From positions 1 through 51,359 of the forward strand of contig JBFOMB010000003.1 in the NCBI GenBank assembly GCA_040830545.1: a stretch of 51,359 bases of DNA. The letters are read 5' to 3'. This DNA comes from HXMU1420-2 sp040830545. GTDB taxonomy: Bacteria > Pseudomonadota > Alphaproteobacteria > Rhodobacterales > Rhodobacteraceae. A program made the position numbers and the translations under genes. The notes under the pieces were generated by a model. The model was not told where the DNA came from. It saw only the letters and a list, made by a program, of their open reading frames with translations, and did not search any database. Shown here one piece after another: positions 15,348-24,330 of the stretch; the stretch's first letter is position 1; every line of letters begins with the position of its first letter.

Positions 15348-15803
15348 CTACAGCAGCAGGCGCAGGCGCGGGCCGACCTCCTGAAAGCCGTTGTTCAGGT
15401 AGAAGTTCAGCGTGCGCGCCCAACGCGGCTGATCTGGTGCGCCGACTTCCAGCCGGGGCCAGTTGCGGTCATTTGCGACCTGCCGTGCGGCATCCAGCAG
15501 GTCCCGCGCCGCGCCTTGGGAGCGAGCATCCGGCGTGACATAAAGTTCGGAGATTTCGCCGAATTTGCCGCCCGCATAGATCGCCATGCATTCATTGAGG
15601 ATCAGCACGCCGACTGTTTCAGCGTTACGTTCAGCCAGCAGTGCCACCACGCCCGGGTCTTGCAGAACCTTCGCTGTTGTGGCGGTCAGGCTGTCCAGCG
15701 GTTGCGCCTGTCCGCCGGACAGTTCGTCCAGCAACGCGTGCACCAGCCGGGCTACGGTTGGGGCATCTACAGAACGGGCGATTTTGATCGTAACGTCTGA
15801 CAT
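15348..15803 (-). CDS. GNAT-family N-acetyltransferase
   Basis: Acetyl-CoA-dependent acetyltransferase fold of 151 residues. The acetyl-CoA loop appears as ELYVTPDARSQGAARDLLDAA (about residues 90-110), where R/Q-x-x-G-x-A/G is the GNAT signature. The C-terminal FYLNNGFQEVG is the usual beta-strand end. The substrate is unknown. The start at 15803 begins MSDVTIKIARSVDAP, a typical GNAT opening; upstream extension lacks similarity to the fold. It follows the beta-galactosidase gene by 55 bases on the same strand and may be its operon tail, though the function looks unrelated. Confidence 0.8.
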   Translation of the reverse strand: MSDVTIKIARSVDAPTVARLVHALLDELSGGQAQPLDSLTATTAKVLQDPGVVALLAERNAETVGVLILNECMAIYAGGKFGEISELYVTPDARSQGAARDLLDAARQVANDRNWPRLEVGAPDQPRWARTLNFYLNNGFQEVGPRLRLLL

Positions 15804-15858
15804 GGGGACATGTCTGAGACGGTTGATTGGCAGGTGCAAGCGGTTTGGCGGCGTCTGG

Positions 15859-17772
15859 TCAGGATGTTTTGACCAACACGCCGCAGGGCGGGATGATGTC
15901 ACCGTTCCAGGTGGTCTCGGTGGCCGCGTAGTTGAATAGGAACGTGTGCCGTCCGGCCACCCGTTTGCGCAGGCCGTCTGGCATAGCCTCGATGCGTAGC
16001 CCGGTTGTTTCGGCGGCATGGGCGATCAATCGGTCCCAGAGCGTTTCGTCCGGGGCGCCTGCCAGATACCAGGTATTCCCAGCCTCGATCAGGACCGGCG
16101 CGCCGTTTTGGGTTGCGAATGTGGGGCGAGTGGTGCTGGACAGTTCTTCGATCCAGTCCTGAACCGCCCCGCCGCCCTCTACGTGGCGCGCGGCGTCGGG
16201 GGGCAGTGTTTCGACACGTTCGACGCGCGCAGGCAGGTCGGGGATCGCCGGTCGGCCTGCGACGGGGATCTGGAAGTCTTCGGTGATCGCGCCGGTGCGG
16301 GGCCCCAGAAGCGCCAGTGCCGTGCCATCTGTGAGGGAGGACAACATCGCTTCGGACGGGGTGGCCAGACCGGGGGCAAGCACCAGTGCATAGCCTTCCG
16401 GCACCGGGTCGCTCGCGCGCAGGATGTCCACGGTCAGCCCCGCCCGCCGCAGGGCGCGGTAGGCGTTGAACAGCAGGTCGAAGTAGTCAAACCCTGCACC
16501 TTGCGGCAGCGTCTGCCAGGCCCAGTCGGAGGGGTAGTCGAACAACAGCGCAACATCAGCTTGGGTCAGGTCCACCGCTCCCAGGTCATTAAGGTCTTCA
16601 ATCACCTCGGCAATCTCGCCCATTGCCGGGGCAGGCCGGTCATCCGGTGTGCGCAGCCCTGCATGCATCTGTTCCTGCCCGAACGGGGCCTGACGCCAGC
16701 GGAAGTAACTGACAACCTCGGCCCCGTGGGCCACAGCCTCCATCGTCCAGAGCCGAACCATGCCGGGTAGGGGCGACGGGTTGTAGGGTGCCCAGTTTAC
16801 CGGACCAGGTTGCTGTTCCATCACCCACCAACGCCCGCGCCCGACTGCACGATAAAGGTCGTGGTGAAACGCCTGCATGTCCGGGTCGCCCTGTTGCAGG
16901 AAAGCGCGTTTATGCGAGGCTGGCGCGTCCAGCCGGTCCGACAGGAACCCAATCGGGTAACTGTCCCAACTGGCAATCTCCAGATCCGCGCCCACATCGA
17001 AATGGTCAAATTCCAGCACCCGGCCCATATAATTGTGGATCAGTGGCGCATCAGTCAGAGGGCGCAGGACGTGCACTTGCGCCCGGTTGAACGCGGTCAC
17101 CTGATCGGAACTGAAACGCCGGAAATCCATCTCGTGCGCCGGGTTCGGCTGGGTCACGGTGAGGTTGGGCAGATCGATCTGGTCAAATGTCTGATACTCC
17201 ATCGACCAGAACACATTACCCCAAGCGGTGTTCAGCCGGTCCACCGATTGATACCACTGCGCCAGCCAGTCACGGAAGGCATGGGTGGCGGAGGGGCTGT
17301 AGCTAAGCGTGGTGTCGTGGCAGCCGTATTCGTTGTCAATCTGCCATGCCGCAACATGGGGATTGCGGCCATAGCGCTGGCCCATCAGGCGGGTGATGCG
17401 TTTGCATTCGTCGATGTAGCCTGCGTGGCTGAAGCAATAGTGGCGGCGCGATCCGAAATTGCGCGGTCGACCGTCCGCGTCATGGGCCAGCATGTCCGGA
17501 TGTTTGTCCAGCATCCAGCGCGGGGGGGTGGCCGTGGGTGTGCCCAACACGACCTTCAGGCCTGCATTCCCTAACACCTCGATTGCGCGGTCCAGCCAGT
17601 CGAATTGCAAATCGCCGGGGGTAGGTTCCATCCGGCTCCATGCGAATTCACCGATCCGGACCCAACGCAAACTGGCATCCACCATGTTCTGCGCGTCTGC
17701 TGGCCACATCTCTTCCGGCCAGTGCTCAGGGTAGTAACAGACGCCCAGTTCGGGGCGGATGTGGCGGGTCAT
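15859..17772 (-). CDS. GH42 beta-galactosidase
   Basis: Cytoplasmic glycosidase (no signal peptide) of 637 residues that hydrolyses beta-galactosides. The acid/base is Glu148 in AWQIDNEYG and the nucleophile Glu319 in WWVMEQQPG, both in the contexts expected for GH42. The TIM-barrel start is ELGVCYYPEHWPEEMW, and a trimerisation-type domain and a short C-terminal beta domain follow. Its ATG overlaps the stop of the SMP-30-like gene by four bases. It belongs to the galactoside operon, releasing galactose for oxidation by the neighbours. Confidence 0.92.
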   Translation of the reverse strand: MTRHIRPELGVCYYPEHWPEEMWPADAQNMVDASLRWVRIGEFAWSRMEPTPGDLQFDWLDRAIEVLGNAGLKVVLGTPTATPPRWMLDKHPDMLAHDADGRPRNFGSRRHYCFSHAGYIDECKRITRLMGQRYGRNPHVAAWQIDNEYGCHDTTLSYSPSATHAFRDWLAQWYQSVDRLNTAWGNVFWSMEYQTFDQIDLPNLTVTQPNPAHEMDFRRFSSDQVTAFNRAQVHVLRPLTDAPLIHNYMGRVLEFDHFDVGADLEIASWDSYPIGFLSDRLDAPASHKRAFLQQGDPDMQAFHHDLYRAVGRGRWWVMEQQPGPVNWAPYNPSPLPGMVRLWTMEAVAHGAEVVSYFRWRQAPFGQEQMHAGLRTPDDRPAPAMGEIAEVIEDLNDLGAVDLTQADVALLFDYPSDWAWQTLPQGAGFDYFDLLFNAYRALRRAGLTVDILRASDPVPEGYALVLAPGLATPSEAMLSSLTDGTALALLGPRTGAITEDFQIPVAGRPAIPDLPARVERVETLPPDAARHVEGGGAVQDWIEELSSTTRPTFATQNGAPVLIEAGNTWYLAGAPDETLWDRLIAHAAETTGLRIEAMPDGLRKRVAGRHTFLFNYAATETTWNGDIIPPCGVLVKTS

Positions 17773-18629
17773 AGGATGATCCGGTGTTCAGCTTGCCCGC
17801 GTGTTTCGGTCGGGGTGACAAAGGTCATGCCGTTTGAGGGCTGTTTCTCCAGCAGGTCCGTGTCCAATCCAGTGCGGGCCGAGGTGCAGTAGAGCGTTGT
17901 CAGGTCCGGCCCGCCGAATGCGGGGCAGGAGGACTGCACAGCGTCCACCGGGAAGGCACGCAGGAACTGTCCGGCCCTGTCATAGACCGCCACCCGCGAT
18001 GCGCCCCATTGCGCGACCCAATAGGTCCCATCCGCCGCGATGACCGCGCCGTCGGGGTTCAGGCCTTCGGGTTTGAAGTCGATGAAGGTTTCGGGTTCGC
18101 CCAAGGGCCAGCCGGTATCCGGATCGAGAGTCTGGCGGGAGACCTTGCCATAGGGCGTGTCGGTGAACAGGGCATAGCTGTGATCGGGCGCGAAGCAGAT
18201 CGAGTTTGGTACCCAGATCGGCGCATACAACTGGCGCAGCTCGCCCTTGTAGAAGCGGTAGATGGCACCGGCGTCCCGTTCCATCCCTTTGCCCATGGTC
18301 CCGATCCACAGCCCACCCCAGGGGTCGGCGCGTCCGTCATTGGAACGGGTCACGGGGTTGTCAGCTTCCAGAGCGACAACGTGGTGTTTGTCGCCATTTG
18401 TCAGGTTGAACCGCCACAGCGTGGTTTCAGACGCGATCAGCAATGTGTCGCGGTCGATCCATCCGGCGGCAGAGACACATTCGCCGAAATCCCATTGCTC
18501 CTGTTCTCCATGTGTTTGGGACAGCATGCGCCCCTCGGGGATGTCGAACCAGAACAGCTGTTGCCGCTCGGGATGCCAGAGCGGGCCTTCGCCAAGGGTG
18601 CAGGCGCGAGCGTCGAGTACGTCCATCAT
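17769..18629 (-). CDS. SMP-30/gluconolactonase-family sugar lactonase
   Basis: Calcium- or zinc-dependent six-bladed propeller of 286 residues that opens aldonolactones. Metal ligands are visible: Glu14 in LGEGPLW, Asn142 in WVPNS and Asp193 in NPDGAV, matching the Glu/Asn/Asp set of human SMP-30. NDGRADPWGGLWIGTMG at 97-113 is the family signature. By context it would hydrolyse galactono-1,4- or 1,5-lactone made by a galactose dehydrogenase. It overlaps the GH42 gene downstream and the aldolase gene upstream by four bases each, so translation is probably coupled. Confidence 0.87.
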   Translation of the reverse strand: MMDVLDARACTLGEGPLWHPERQQLFWFDIPEGRMLSQTHGEQEQWDFGECVSAAGWIDRDTLLIASETTLWRFNLTNGDKHHVVALEADNPVTRSNDGRADPWGGLWIGTMGKGMERDAGAIYRFYKGELRQLYAPIWVPNSICFAPDHSYALFTDTPYGKVSRQTLDPDTGWPLGEPETFIDFKPEGLNPDGAVIAADGTYWVAQWGASRVAVYDRAGQFLRAFPVDAVQSSCPAFGGPDLTTLYCTSARTGLDTDLLEKQPSNGMTFVTPTETRGQAEHRIIL

Positions 18630-19231
18630 CCGGCGGCCTTGTCATATGCCGCGACCAGATCGGCGGCGCGAGCGCGGACGTCATCAGCGGACATGCCAGG
18701 TTTGTAGAGGGCGGAGCCAATGCCAAACCCATCCGCGCTGGCGGCGATCCAGTCGGCGAAATTGTCCGGGCCTGCGCCGCCCACCGCGTAGACGCGGGTT
18801 TCGATCGGCAGAACGGCCCGCAATGCGGCAAGCCCTGCAGGGCCTGCCAATGAACCGGGGAAGAGTTTCAACCCGCTGGCCCCGGCTTTCAACGCGGCAA
18901 AGGCCTCGGTCGGAGTGAAGATACCCGGCCAGCTGTCCAGCCCCAGCTGGCGGGTTCGGGCGATCACCTGCGGGTCGCAATTGGGGGACACGATCAGCGT
19001 ACCGCCCATGGCGGCCACGGCCTCCACCTCATCAGTGATCAGCACCGTGCCCGCGCCAATCTGCGCCTGTGTACCAAAGGCCTGCGCCATGGCGGCAATG
19101 CTCCGCAGCGGGTCGGGGGAATTCAACGGCACCTCGATCCGGGTGATGCCTTCGGCGATCAGCGCCTCGGCCACGGGCAGCGCGTCATCGGGGGGCAGCC
19201 CCCGCAGAATCGCGATCAGGGGGCGGGTCAT
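18626..19231 (-). CDS. dgoA: 2-dehydro-3-deoxy-6-phosphogalactonate aldolase
   Basis: Class I aldolase of 201 residues that splits 2-keto-3-deoxy-6-phosphogalactonate into pyruvate and glyceraldehyde-3-phosphate. Schiff-base Lys122 lies in GLKLFPGS and the general acid/base Glu33 in RIEVPLNSPDPL. The start MTRPLIAILRGLPPDDA matches KDPGal aldolases, whose opening differs from KDPG aldolases. The neighbouring KDGal kinase supports galactonate rather than gluconate. The ATG at 19231 overlaps the kinase stop by four bases. Confidence 0.9.
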   Translation of the reverse strand: MTRPLIAILRGLPPDDALPVAEALIAEGITRIEVPLNSPDPLRSIAAMAQAFGTQAQIGAGTVLITDEVEAVAAMGGTLIVSPNCDPQVIARTRQLGLDSWPGIFTPTEAFAALKAGASGLKLFPGSLAGPAGLAALRAVLPIETRVYAVGGAGPDNFADWIAASADGFGIGSALYKPGMSADDVRARAADLVAAYDKAAG

Positions 19232-20127
19232 GCGAGCTCTCCCAAATATGTGCGGGCGGCGCTGAGACCGGCCAGCGTCATGTCTTCGGCCACGGCGATA
19301 CGCGCCTCGGCACCGACCAGCCGCAGGGCCTGCGCGTAGGTTTCGCACAGCGCGGGCGCGCCGATTATGGCGATCTGCTGGCCCAGCCAATAGGGGCGCG
19401 TGGCGGCCAATTCTGCGCCGATCAGCAGGCCGGACAGACGCGCGCGATAGGCCGCGGGGGCAGGTCCGTTCAACAGGTCACTGGCCCGCAGGCCAAAAAG
19501 GCGGCTGGCCAGCACCTCGGGCCGGGACAGGGTTTCGTCTACGGCTTCGGAAAAGGCGGCGGCGTCCCAGCCGTCGCCAACGCTGTGACGCAGGATGGAG
19601 TGCGTGCCCAGCAGATCGAACAGTTCGCCGGTCATGAAGGTCCGGAAACTGACCACCTCGTCCGCTGACACATGCGCCCATTTGGTATGCGTCCCCGGCA
19701 GGCAGATCACACCGTCCCAATTCGCGTTTTGCGCCAGGAACCCGGCGATCTGCGTTTCCTCACCCCGCATGACATCCGCAGGCTTGGCCTGTTTCAGCCC
19801 CGGCACCACGTAGGCGCGCAAGCGGGTGTCCGTTCCGGGAACGCGCACTGGTGCGGCGGGCAGCGGTGCGGCAGGCACGGCGGAATAGGGCGCTTCGGTC
19901 CAGCCCTGCCGCGCGCCGACCATGCCGCAGGCGAGCACGTCCACCGGGTCTGTCCCCAGCCACGGTGTCACCAGCGCCAGCAATGCAGGTTCAAACTGGT
20001 CGCGGGTCAGGCGCGACAGCCCGTCCTGAGATTCGGCGCGCGCCAGAATCGTTTCGCCCCGCATCGCCCAGACCCGCAGATGAGACGTGCCCCAGTCGAC
20101 CGCGATCCATTCAGCCTTGATCGACAT
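19228..20127 (-). CDS. dgoK: 2-dehydro-3-deoxygalactonokinase
   Basis: Phosphorylates 2-keto-3-deoxygalactonate at O6 with ATP. The 299-residue product opens with EWIAVDWGTSHLRVWAM, the phosphate-1 ATPase motif of the DgoK/hexokinase-like superfamily. It carries LPGTHTKWAHV and MTGELFDLLGTHSIL, both typical of DgoK. Length matches the family (about 290-310). It overlaps the aldolase gene by four bases, as in many dgoKA operons, and follows the SDR gene by three bases. Confidence 0.92.
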   Translation of the reverse strand: MSIKAEWIAVDWGTSHLRVWAMRGETILARAESQDGLSRLTRDQFEPALLALVTPWLGTDPVDVLACGMVGARQGWTEAPYSAVPAAPLPAAPVRVPGTDTRLRAYVVPGLKQAKPADVMRGEETQIAGFLAQNANWDGVICLPGTHTKWAHVSADEVVSFRTFMTGELFDLLGTHSILRHSVGDGWDAAAFSEAVDETLSRPEVLASRLFGLRASDLLNGPAPAAYRARLSGLLIGAELAATRPYWLGQQIAIIGAPALCETYAQALRLVGAEARIAVAEDMTLAGLSAARTYLGELA

Positions 20128-20130
20128 GTG

Positions 20131-20898
20131 TTACCCCGTTGTCACCACGCCACCATCCACAACCATGCACTGACCGGTCATCATGCGGCTGGCCTCGGAC
20201 GCCAGAAACAGGGTCGGTCCGATCATGTCGTCGGGGGCCAGGTGTTCTTTCAGACATTGTTTTTCCAAATGCGCCTCCAGACCTTCGGGCGAGGCCCATT
20301 TGTCCAGCTGCTTTTGCGTCAGAACCCATCCGGGTGCCAGCGCATTCACGCGGATGCCACGCGGTCCCAACTCACGCGCCAGCCCGCGCGTCATCGCGGT
20401 GATCGCACCGTTGGCGGACATATACGCGGCATAGCCCGCCTGACCCATCATGTAGCTGATGGAGCTGTAATTCACGATGGCCCCGCCAGTGTCACCCATC
20501 TGCCGTGCGGCCTCCTGACAGGCAAAGAAATAGGCCTTGTAGTTGATCGCCTGCATCCAGTCCCAAAACTCAGGGGTCATTTCCTCGACCGTATGGCGCT
20601 GATCATTGGCGGCGTTGTTGATCAGGACGCGGATGGGGCCATTCGCCTCGGCCGCCTTTTGCATCGACGCCTGCAGGCCGTCGGTATCCGTGATGTCGCC
20701 CTGCAAAAACAGCGGGGCGCGCCCGTGCTTGGCGGCCATTTCGTCCACAAACGCGCTGGCATCAGAGCGCCCGATGAAGGCAACATTCGCCCCTTGCGCC
20801 AGGAACCCGTCGGTCAGCGCCGCGCCGACGCCAGACCCGCCGCCGGTGATGTAGACAGAGGCGTCCTGCAGATCAGGGAAAATAGCATGTGCGGTCAT
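20131..20898 (-). CDS. SDR oxidoreductase, probable galactose dehydrogenase, catalytic Lys replaced
   Basis: Classical SDR of 255 residues with the NAD(P) motif TGGGSGVG at 18-25 and NNAA at 94-97. Catalytic Ser145/146 is in NYSSIS and Tyr159 in AYMSANGA. Four residues after the Tyr, where SDRs have Lys, the codon is AAC, so the motif is YxxxN (Asn163). By position between GH4 and DgoK genes it would be the galactose 1-dehydrogenase that starts the De Ley-Doudoroff route. The missing Lys leaves activity open. The C-terminal MVVDGGVVTTG is standard. The ATG at 20898 is chosen because it places the Rossmann motif at the usual depth. Confidence 0.82.
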   Translation of the reverse strand: MTAHAIFPDLQDASVYITGGGSGVGAALTDGFLAQGANVAFIGRSDASAFVDEMAAKHGRAPLFLQGDITDTDGLQASMQKAAEANGPIRVLINNAANDQRHTVEEMTPEFWDWMQAINYKAYFFACQEAARQMGDTGGAIVNYSSISYMMGQAGYAAYMSANGAITAMTRGLARELGPRGIRVNALAPGWVLTQKQLDKWASPEGLEAHLEKQCLKEHLAPDDMIGPTLFLASEASRMMTGQCMVVDGGVVTTG

Positions 20899-20914
20899 GG
20901 TGCAGGGTCCTTTG

Positions 20915-22255
20915 TCATGCGGCTTTGGCCGGGCCGCACCAGCCAGGCACCCAGCCTTCATGCGCGCGCAGCAAATCGTCAACCAGCGCACGGATCTGGC
21001 GCAGGTCCAGTTCGGCGGCTGTGTGAGGGTCCATCATTGCCGCGTGGTAGATATGTTCGGGTGCCTCGTCCAGCAGGGCACGCACGGTCAGTTCCTGTAC
21101 GTTGATCTGGCTGCGCATCAGCGCGATCAGTTGCGGCGGGATGTCTGTCACGACCGAGGGCTGCACACCGTTTGCGTCCACCAGACAGGGCGTTTCCACC
21201 GCTGCGCCCGTGGGCAATTGCGGGATCTGGCCGGTGTTTGGCAGGTTGCCATAAGCGACATAAGGCTGATCCGTGACAATTGCGTTCATCAGGTCAGCGG
21301 CAAATTCGTGGCTTTTGGTAACGTCTATCGATGCGCTGGATTTCAGTTTTGCGGATTGGGCCTTCCAGTCGGCAATTTGTTCCTCGCATCGGGTGGGGTA
21401 TTCATCCAGCGGGATGCCGAAGGCCTCGATCAGGTCATCACGGCCTTCCTTGATGAACCACGGCACATATTCGGCCAGATGTTCGCTGCTTTCAGTGCAG
21501 AACCAGCCCAGTTGGTCCATCACCTCGTAGCGGACCTTGTTCGGGCAGCGTGGCATCAGCAGTGGTGGTTTGGGAAGGGTGCCTTGCGCATGGCCCTGCC
21601 GTAGCAGTGGGTAGAGGTCGCGACCATCGTGTTCCAGCCGCAGGAAGAAGGCGACGTGGTTTACACCAGCGACCTTGTAGCGGATGTCATCCTTGGGCAG
21701 GTCGAGGTCATGCGCGATCTCTTCCACCGTGTTTTGCACGGAATGGCACAGCCCCACCTGTTTCAGCGCCGGGAAGCGTTCGGCCAGCGCCCAGGTGTTG
21801 ATCGCCATCGGGTTCACATATTGCAGCAGGGTCGCGTCCGGGCAAACCGCCTGCATATCCGCCGCCACGTCCCACAGCACCGGAACCGTGCGCAGCCCGC
21901 GCATGATGCCGCCAATGCCTAGCGTGTCGCCAATGGTCTGACGCAGGCCGTGGGCCTTGGGGATTTCGAAATCGGTGATCGTGCAGGGGCGATAGCCGCC
22001 GACCTGAAAGGCGGTCACCACAAAATCCGCCCCGTCCAGCGCCGGGCGGCGGGTTGTATGGCTGCTGACCGTTGCGCCTGTGCCGGTGCCCGCGATCATG
22101 GCGCGAACCACCGCCTCGCTTTCCGCGAGGCGCGTGGCATCTATATCCATCAGTGCAAAATGCGCGTCAGCGAGCGCGGGGGTCAGTAGGCAATCGCCCA
22201 CGATGTTCTGCATGAAAATCGTGGACCCTGCGCCAACAAAGGCGATTTTCGTCAT
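20915..22255 (-). CDS. GH4 alpha-galactosidase/alpha-glucosidase family
   Basis: NAD- and Mn-dependent glycosidase of 446 residues, cytoplasmic. NAD binds at FVGAGSTIFMQNIVGD (6-21). The metal ligands expected in GH4 are Cys170 (GLCHSVQ) and His200 (AGVNHVAFF), both present. The N-terminus and the CHSVQ form resemble MelA-type alpha-galactosidases, which fits the galactonate genes downstream; alpha-glucosidase or galacturonidase activity cannot be excluded. It overlaps the permease gene upstream by four bases, tying hydrolysis to uptake. Confidence 0.88.
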   Translation of the reverse strand: MTKIAFVGAGSTIFMQNIVGDCLLTPALADAHFALMDIDATRLAESEAVVRAMIAGTGTGATVSSHTTRRPALDGADFVVTAFQVGGYRPCTITDFEIPKAHGLRQTIGDTLGIGGIMRGLRTVPVLWDVAADMQAVCPDATLLQYVNPMAINTWALAERFPALKQVGLCHSVQNTVEEIAHDLDLPKDDIRYKVAGVNHVAFFLRLEHDGRDLYPLLRQGHAQGTLPKPPLLMPRCPNKVRYEVMDQLGWFCTESSEHLAEYVPWFIKEGRDDLIEAFGIPLDEYPTRCEEQIADWKAQSAKLKSSASIDVTKSHEFAADLMNAIVTDQPYVAYGNLPNTGQIPQLPTGAAVETPCLVDANGVQPSVVTDIPPQLIALMRSQINVQELTVRALLDEAPEHIYHAAMMDPHTAAELDLRQIRALVDDLLRAHEGWVPGWCGPAKAA

Positions 22256-23100
22256 TTGACGGCTCCGAGTGTCAAACCGGCGATGAAGTGCCGTTGCATC
22301 AGGAAGAACATGGCGACCGGGGGCAGGGCGGCCACGATGCTGCCCGCGCTCATCAGGTGATAGGCCGCCCGGAACTGAGCGTTGAAGCTGGTGATGCCTG
22401 CGGTTACCGGCTGGCTTTCTACGCCTTGGGTCAGCACCACCGCCCAGAAATAGTCGTTCCAGATGAACGTAAAGATCAGCACGCTAAGCGCCGCCAACGC
22501 CGGTTTCATCAGGGGCAGAACCACGTACCAGAAGATGCGCCATTCCGCGACGCCTTCGACCCGCGCGGCCTCGATCAACTCAAAGGGAAGGGCGCGGATG
22601 AAGTTGCGCATGAACAAGGTGCAGAACCCGGTCTGGAAGGCGATATGGAACAGGACCAGCCCGGTTTTCGTGTTGTAGAGCCCCATTTCCAGCGTCAGGT
22701 CGCGGACCGGCACCATGAGGATCTGGAAGGGCACAAAATTACCGGCAACAAACAGGAAGAAGATCCAGAGGTTCGCTTTGAACTTGTAAATCCCGAGCGC
22801 GAAGCCGGTCATGGAGCTGAGCGCTACCGCTCCAATTACCGTGGGGATGGTGATCAGGAAGGAATTCAACAGGTAGCGCGGCATGTCCGAGTTGAAGAAA
22901 ACCTGCCCGTAATTCTTGAACCCGTCAAACCGCGACGGCCAGCCCCAGTAATTCGCGTTTGAAAAATCCGCATCCGGCTTCACGGAAAACAGTGCAACGG
23001 CCAACAGGGGCCCAAGCCACAGCAACAGAGCCAAAGGCAGCATCGCCTTGTAGGTGGTCTGCGCGGCGGCAGAGGACTTTTCGATAGGACGGGGAAACAT
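22252..23100 (-). CDS. Sugar ABC transporter permease, MalG type
   Basis: Inner-membrane permease of 282 residues with about six transmembrane helices. The cytoplasmic EAA loop is visible as EAARVEGVAEWRIFWYVVLP, which contacts the ATPase. The C-terminal QRHFIAGLTLGAVK is a typical MalG-family end. It works with the MalF-like protein one base upstream, the binding protein at 24331-25587 and the ATPase encoded separately at 26526-27581. Substrate is inferred to be an alpha- or beta-galactoside from the hydrolases next to it. Confidence 0.9.
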   Translation of the reverse strand: MFPRPIEKSSAAAQTTYKAMLPLALLLWLGPLLAVALFSVKPDADFSNANYWGWPSRFDGFKNYGQVFFNSDMPRYLLNSFLITIPTVIGAVALSSMTGFALGIYKFKANLWIFFLFVAGNFVPFQILMVPVRDLTLEMGLYNTKTGLVLFHIAFQTGFCTLFMRNFIRALPFELIEAARVEGVAEWRIFWYVVLPLMKPALAALSVLIFTFIWNDYFWAVVLTQGVESQPVTAGITSFNAQFRAAYHLMSAGSIVAALPPVAMFFLMQRHFIAGLTLGAVK

Positions 23101-23101
23101 C

Positions 23102-24022
23102 TTAGCGCCCCTTTTCGTCGCGATACATCGACCACAGGAAGTAGGCGATGAAACACATCATGATCAGGAACAGCACAACAGCGATGGCCGCGCCATAGCC
23201 CATACGGAACCCGTATTCGGATAGCGCGACCTCGAACATGTAGAACGCCAGCACGCGGGACGACCCGAACGGTCCACCCTCGGTCATGATAGAGATCAGG
23301 TCAAAGCTGCGCAGCGCGCCGATAATGGTCACGACAAAGGCGATGAAGGTCGCGGGGCGCAGTTGCGGCAGGATGATGAACCACAACATCCGCAGGCCTT
23401 TGGCACCGTCCAGACGCCCGGCCTCGATCTGTTCGGGGTCCACAGCATTCAGGCCCGTGAGGTAGAGGATCATGCAGTAGGCGGTTTGTGGCCATAGCCC
23501 GGCAAATATGATGCCGTAGGTCACCAGCGTCTCATCACCCAGCACATTCACGGGCTCGATACCGAAGACACCCAGGAACTCGTTGAGTAGGCCGAAAGTC
23601 GGGTCATAGAACCATGTGAAGACGAGGCCGACGACCACCTGACTGATGACAAAGGGAAAGAAAAACAGAGATTTATAAAGGCGGATGCCCCAGACGTTCT
23701 GGTTCAGAAACAGCGCGATGAACAGCCCGGCAGGGATCGCCAGAAGATACATGACCAACCAGATCAGGTTGTTTTTGAGCGAGGTGTAAAACGCGTCCCG
23801 GTCGACCCATTCCCAATACAGGTCTTCGTAGTTGCGAAGGCCCACATATTCGGCCTGACCCAACCCGTCCCATTCATAAAGCGACAGGTTGAAGGATTGG
23901 AAAATCGGAATGATCACATAGACAGCAAAGAACAACACGCCGGGGGCCAGAAACAGCCAGGGCGCGATGCGCTGCTGATTGCGGTGGAACCAGCTTTCCT
24001 GTGTGTCAGCGGCGTGGGCCAT
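23102..24022 (-). CDS. Sugar ABC transporter permease, MalF type
   Basis: Inner-membrane permease of 306 residues with an N-terminal helix (WLFLAPGVLFFAVYVIIPIF) and the EAA loop EAGRLDGAKGLRMLWFIILP. It pairs with the MalG-type permease one base downstream as the membrane channel of a family-1 binding-protein transporter. No extended MalF periplasmic domain is present, so it is of the short UgpA/LacF type. It follows the 72-residue membrane protein gene by 33 bases. Confidence 0.9.
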   Translation of the reverse strand: MAHAADTQESWFHRNQQRIAPWLFLAPGVLFFAVYVIIPIFQSFNLSLYEWDGLGQAEYVGLRNYEDLYWEWVDRDAFYTSLKNNLIWLVMYLLAIPAGLFIALFLNQNVWGIRLYKSLFFFPFVISQVVVGLVFTWFYDPTFGLLNEFLGVFGIEPVNVLGDETLVTYGIIFAGLWPQTAYCMILYLTGLNAVDPEQIEAGRLDGAKGLRMLWFIILPQLRPATFIAFVVTIIGALRSFDLISIMTEGGPFGSSRVLAFYMFEVALSEYGFRMGYGAAIAVVLFLIMMCFIAYFLWSMYRDEKGR

Positions 24023-24055
24023 ATTGTGTCCTTTGTGGCGATCGGTACGCGGGTC

Positions 24056-24274
24056 TTAAGTGAGCCATCTCAGCATCAGCACGAAGGTCAGCGCCATATA
24101 GGCGTACCAGCCGATTTCGCGAACCGGGAACATGCGTAGCATCTGTAGCCCTTCCGTCCCCGGCGTGAACCAACGTCCGTAGGCCTTGCGGTATTTCGGG
24201 TCGAGCCACAGCATGAGCACTTTTAGAGCGATGCCCTGTACGATCCATAGAATGACGGCGACCTGAGCGCTCAT
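24056..24274 (-). CDS. Small two-helix membrane protein in the sugar transporter operon
   Basis: A 72-residue product starting MSAQVAVILWIVQGIALK. It has two hydrophobic segments (about 3-20 and 52-70) around a polar stretch, DPKYRKAYGRWFTPGTEGLQ. I do not recognise the family. It lies between the binding protein and permease genes on the same strand. An upstream ATG at 24313 would start inside the hairpin that follows the binding protein gene, so I prefer 24274. It may assist or regulate the transporter; that is inference from position. Confidence 0.6.
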   Translation of the reverse strand: MSAQVAVILWIVQGIALKVLMLWLDPKYRKAYGRWFTPGTEGLQMLRMFPVREIGWYAYMALTFVLMLRWLT

Positions 24275-24299
24275 GTTCGCGTTGATCCGACGTGGGAAA

Positions 24300-24322
24300 C
24301 CGGGCGGCGACATGCCGCCCGG
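24300..24322 (-). terminator. Intra-operon hairpin after the binding protein gene
   Basis: Perfect 8-bp GC stem (CCGGGCGG and CCGCCCGG) with a seven-base loop. It begins nine bases past the TAA of the binding protein gene. There is no T-run, so it is more likely a partial terminator or mRNA 3'-end protector that lets the binding protein be made in excess over the permeases. Such structures are common at this place in ABC sugar operons. Confidence 0.6.
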
Positions 24323-24330
24323 CGCTGTGC

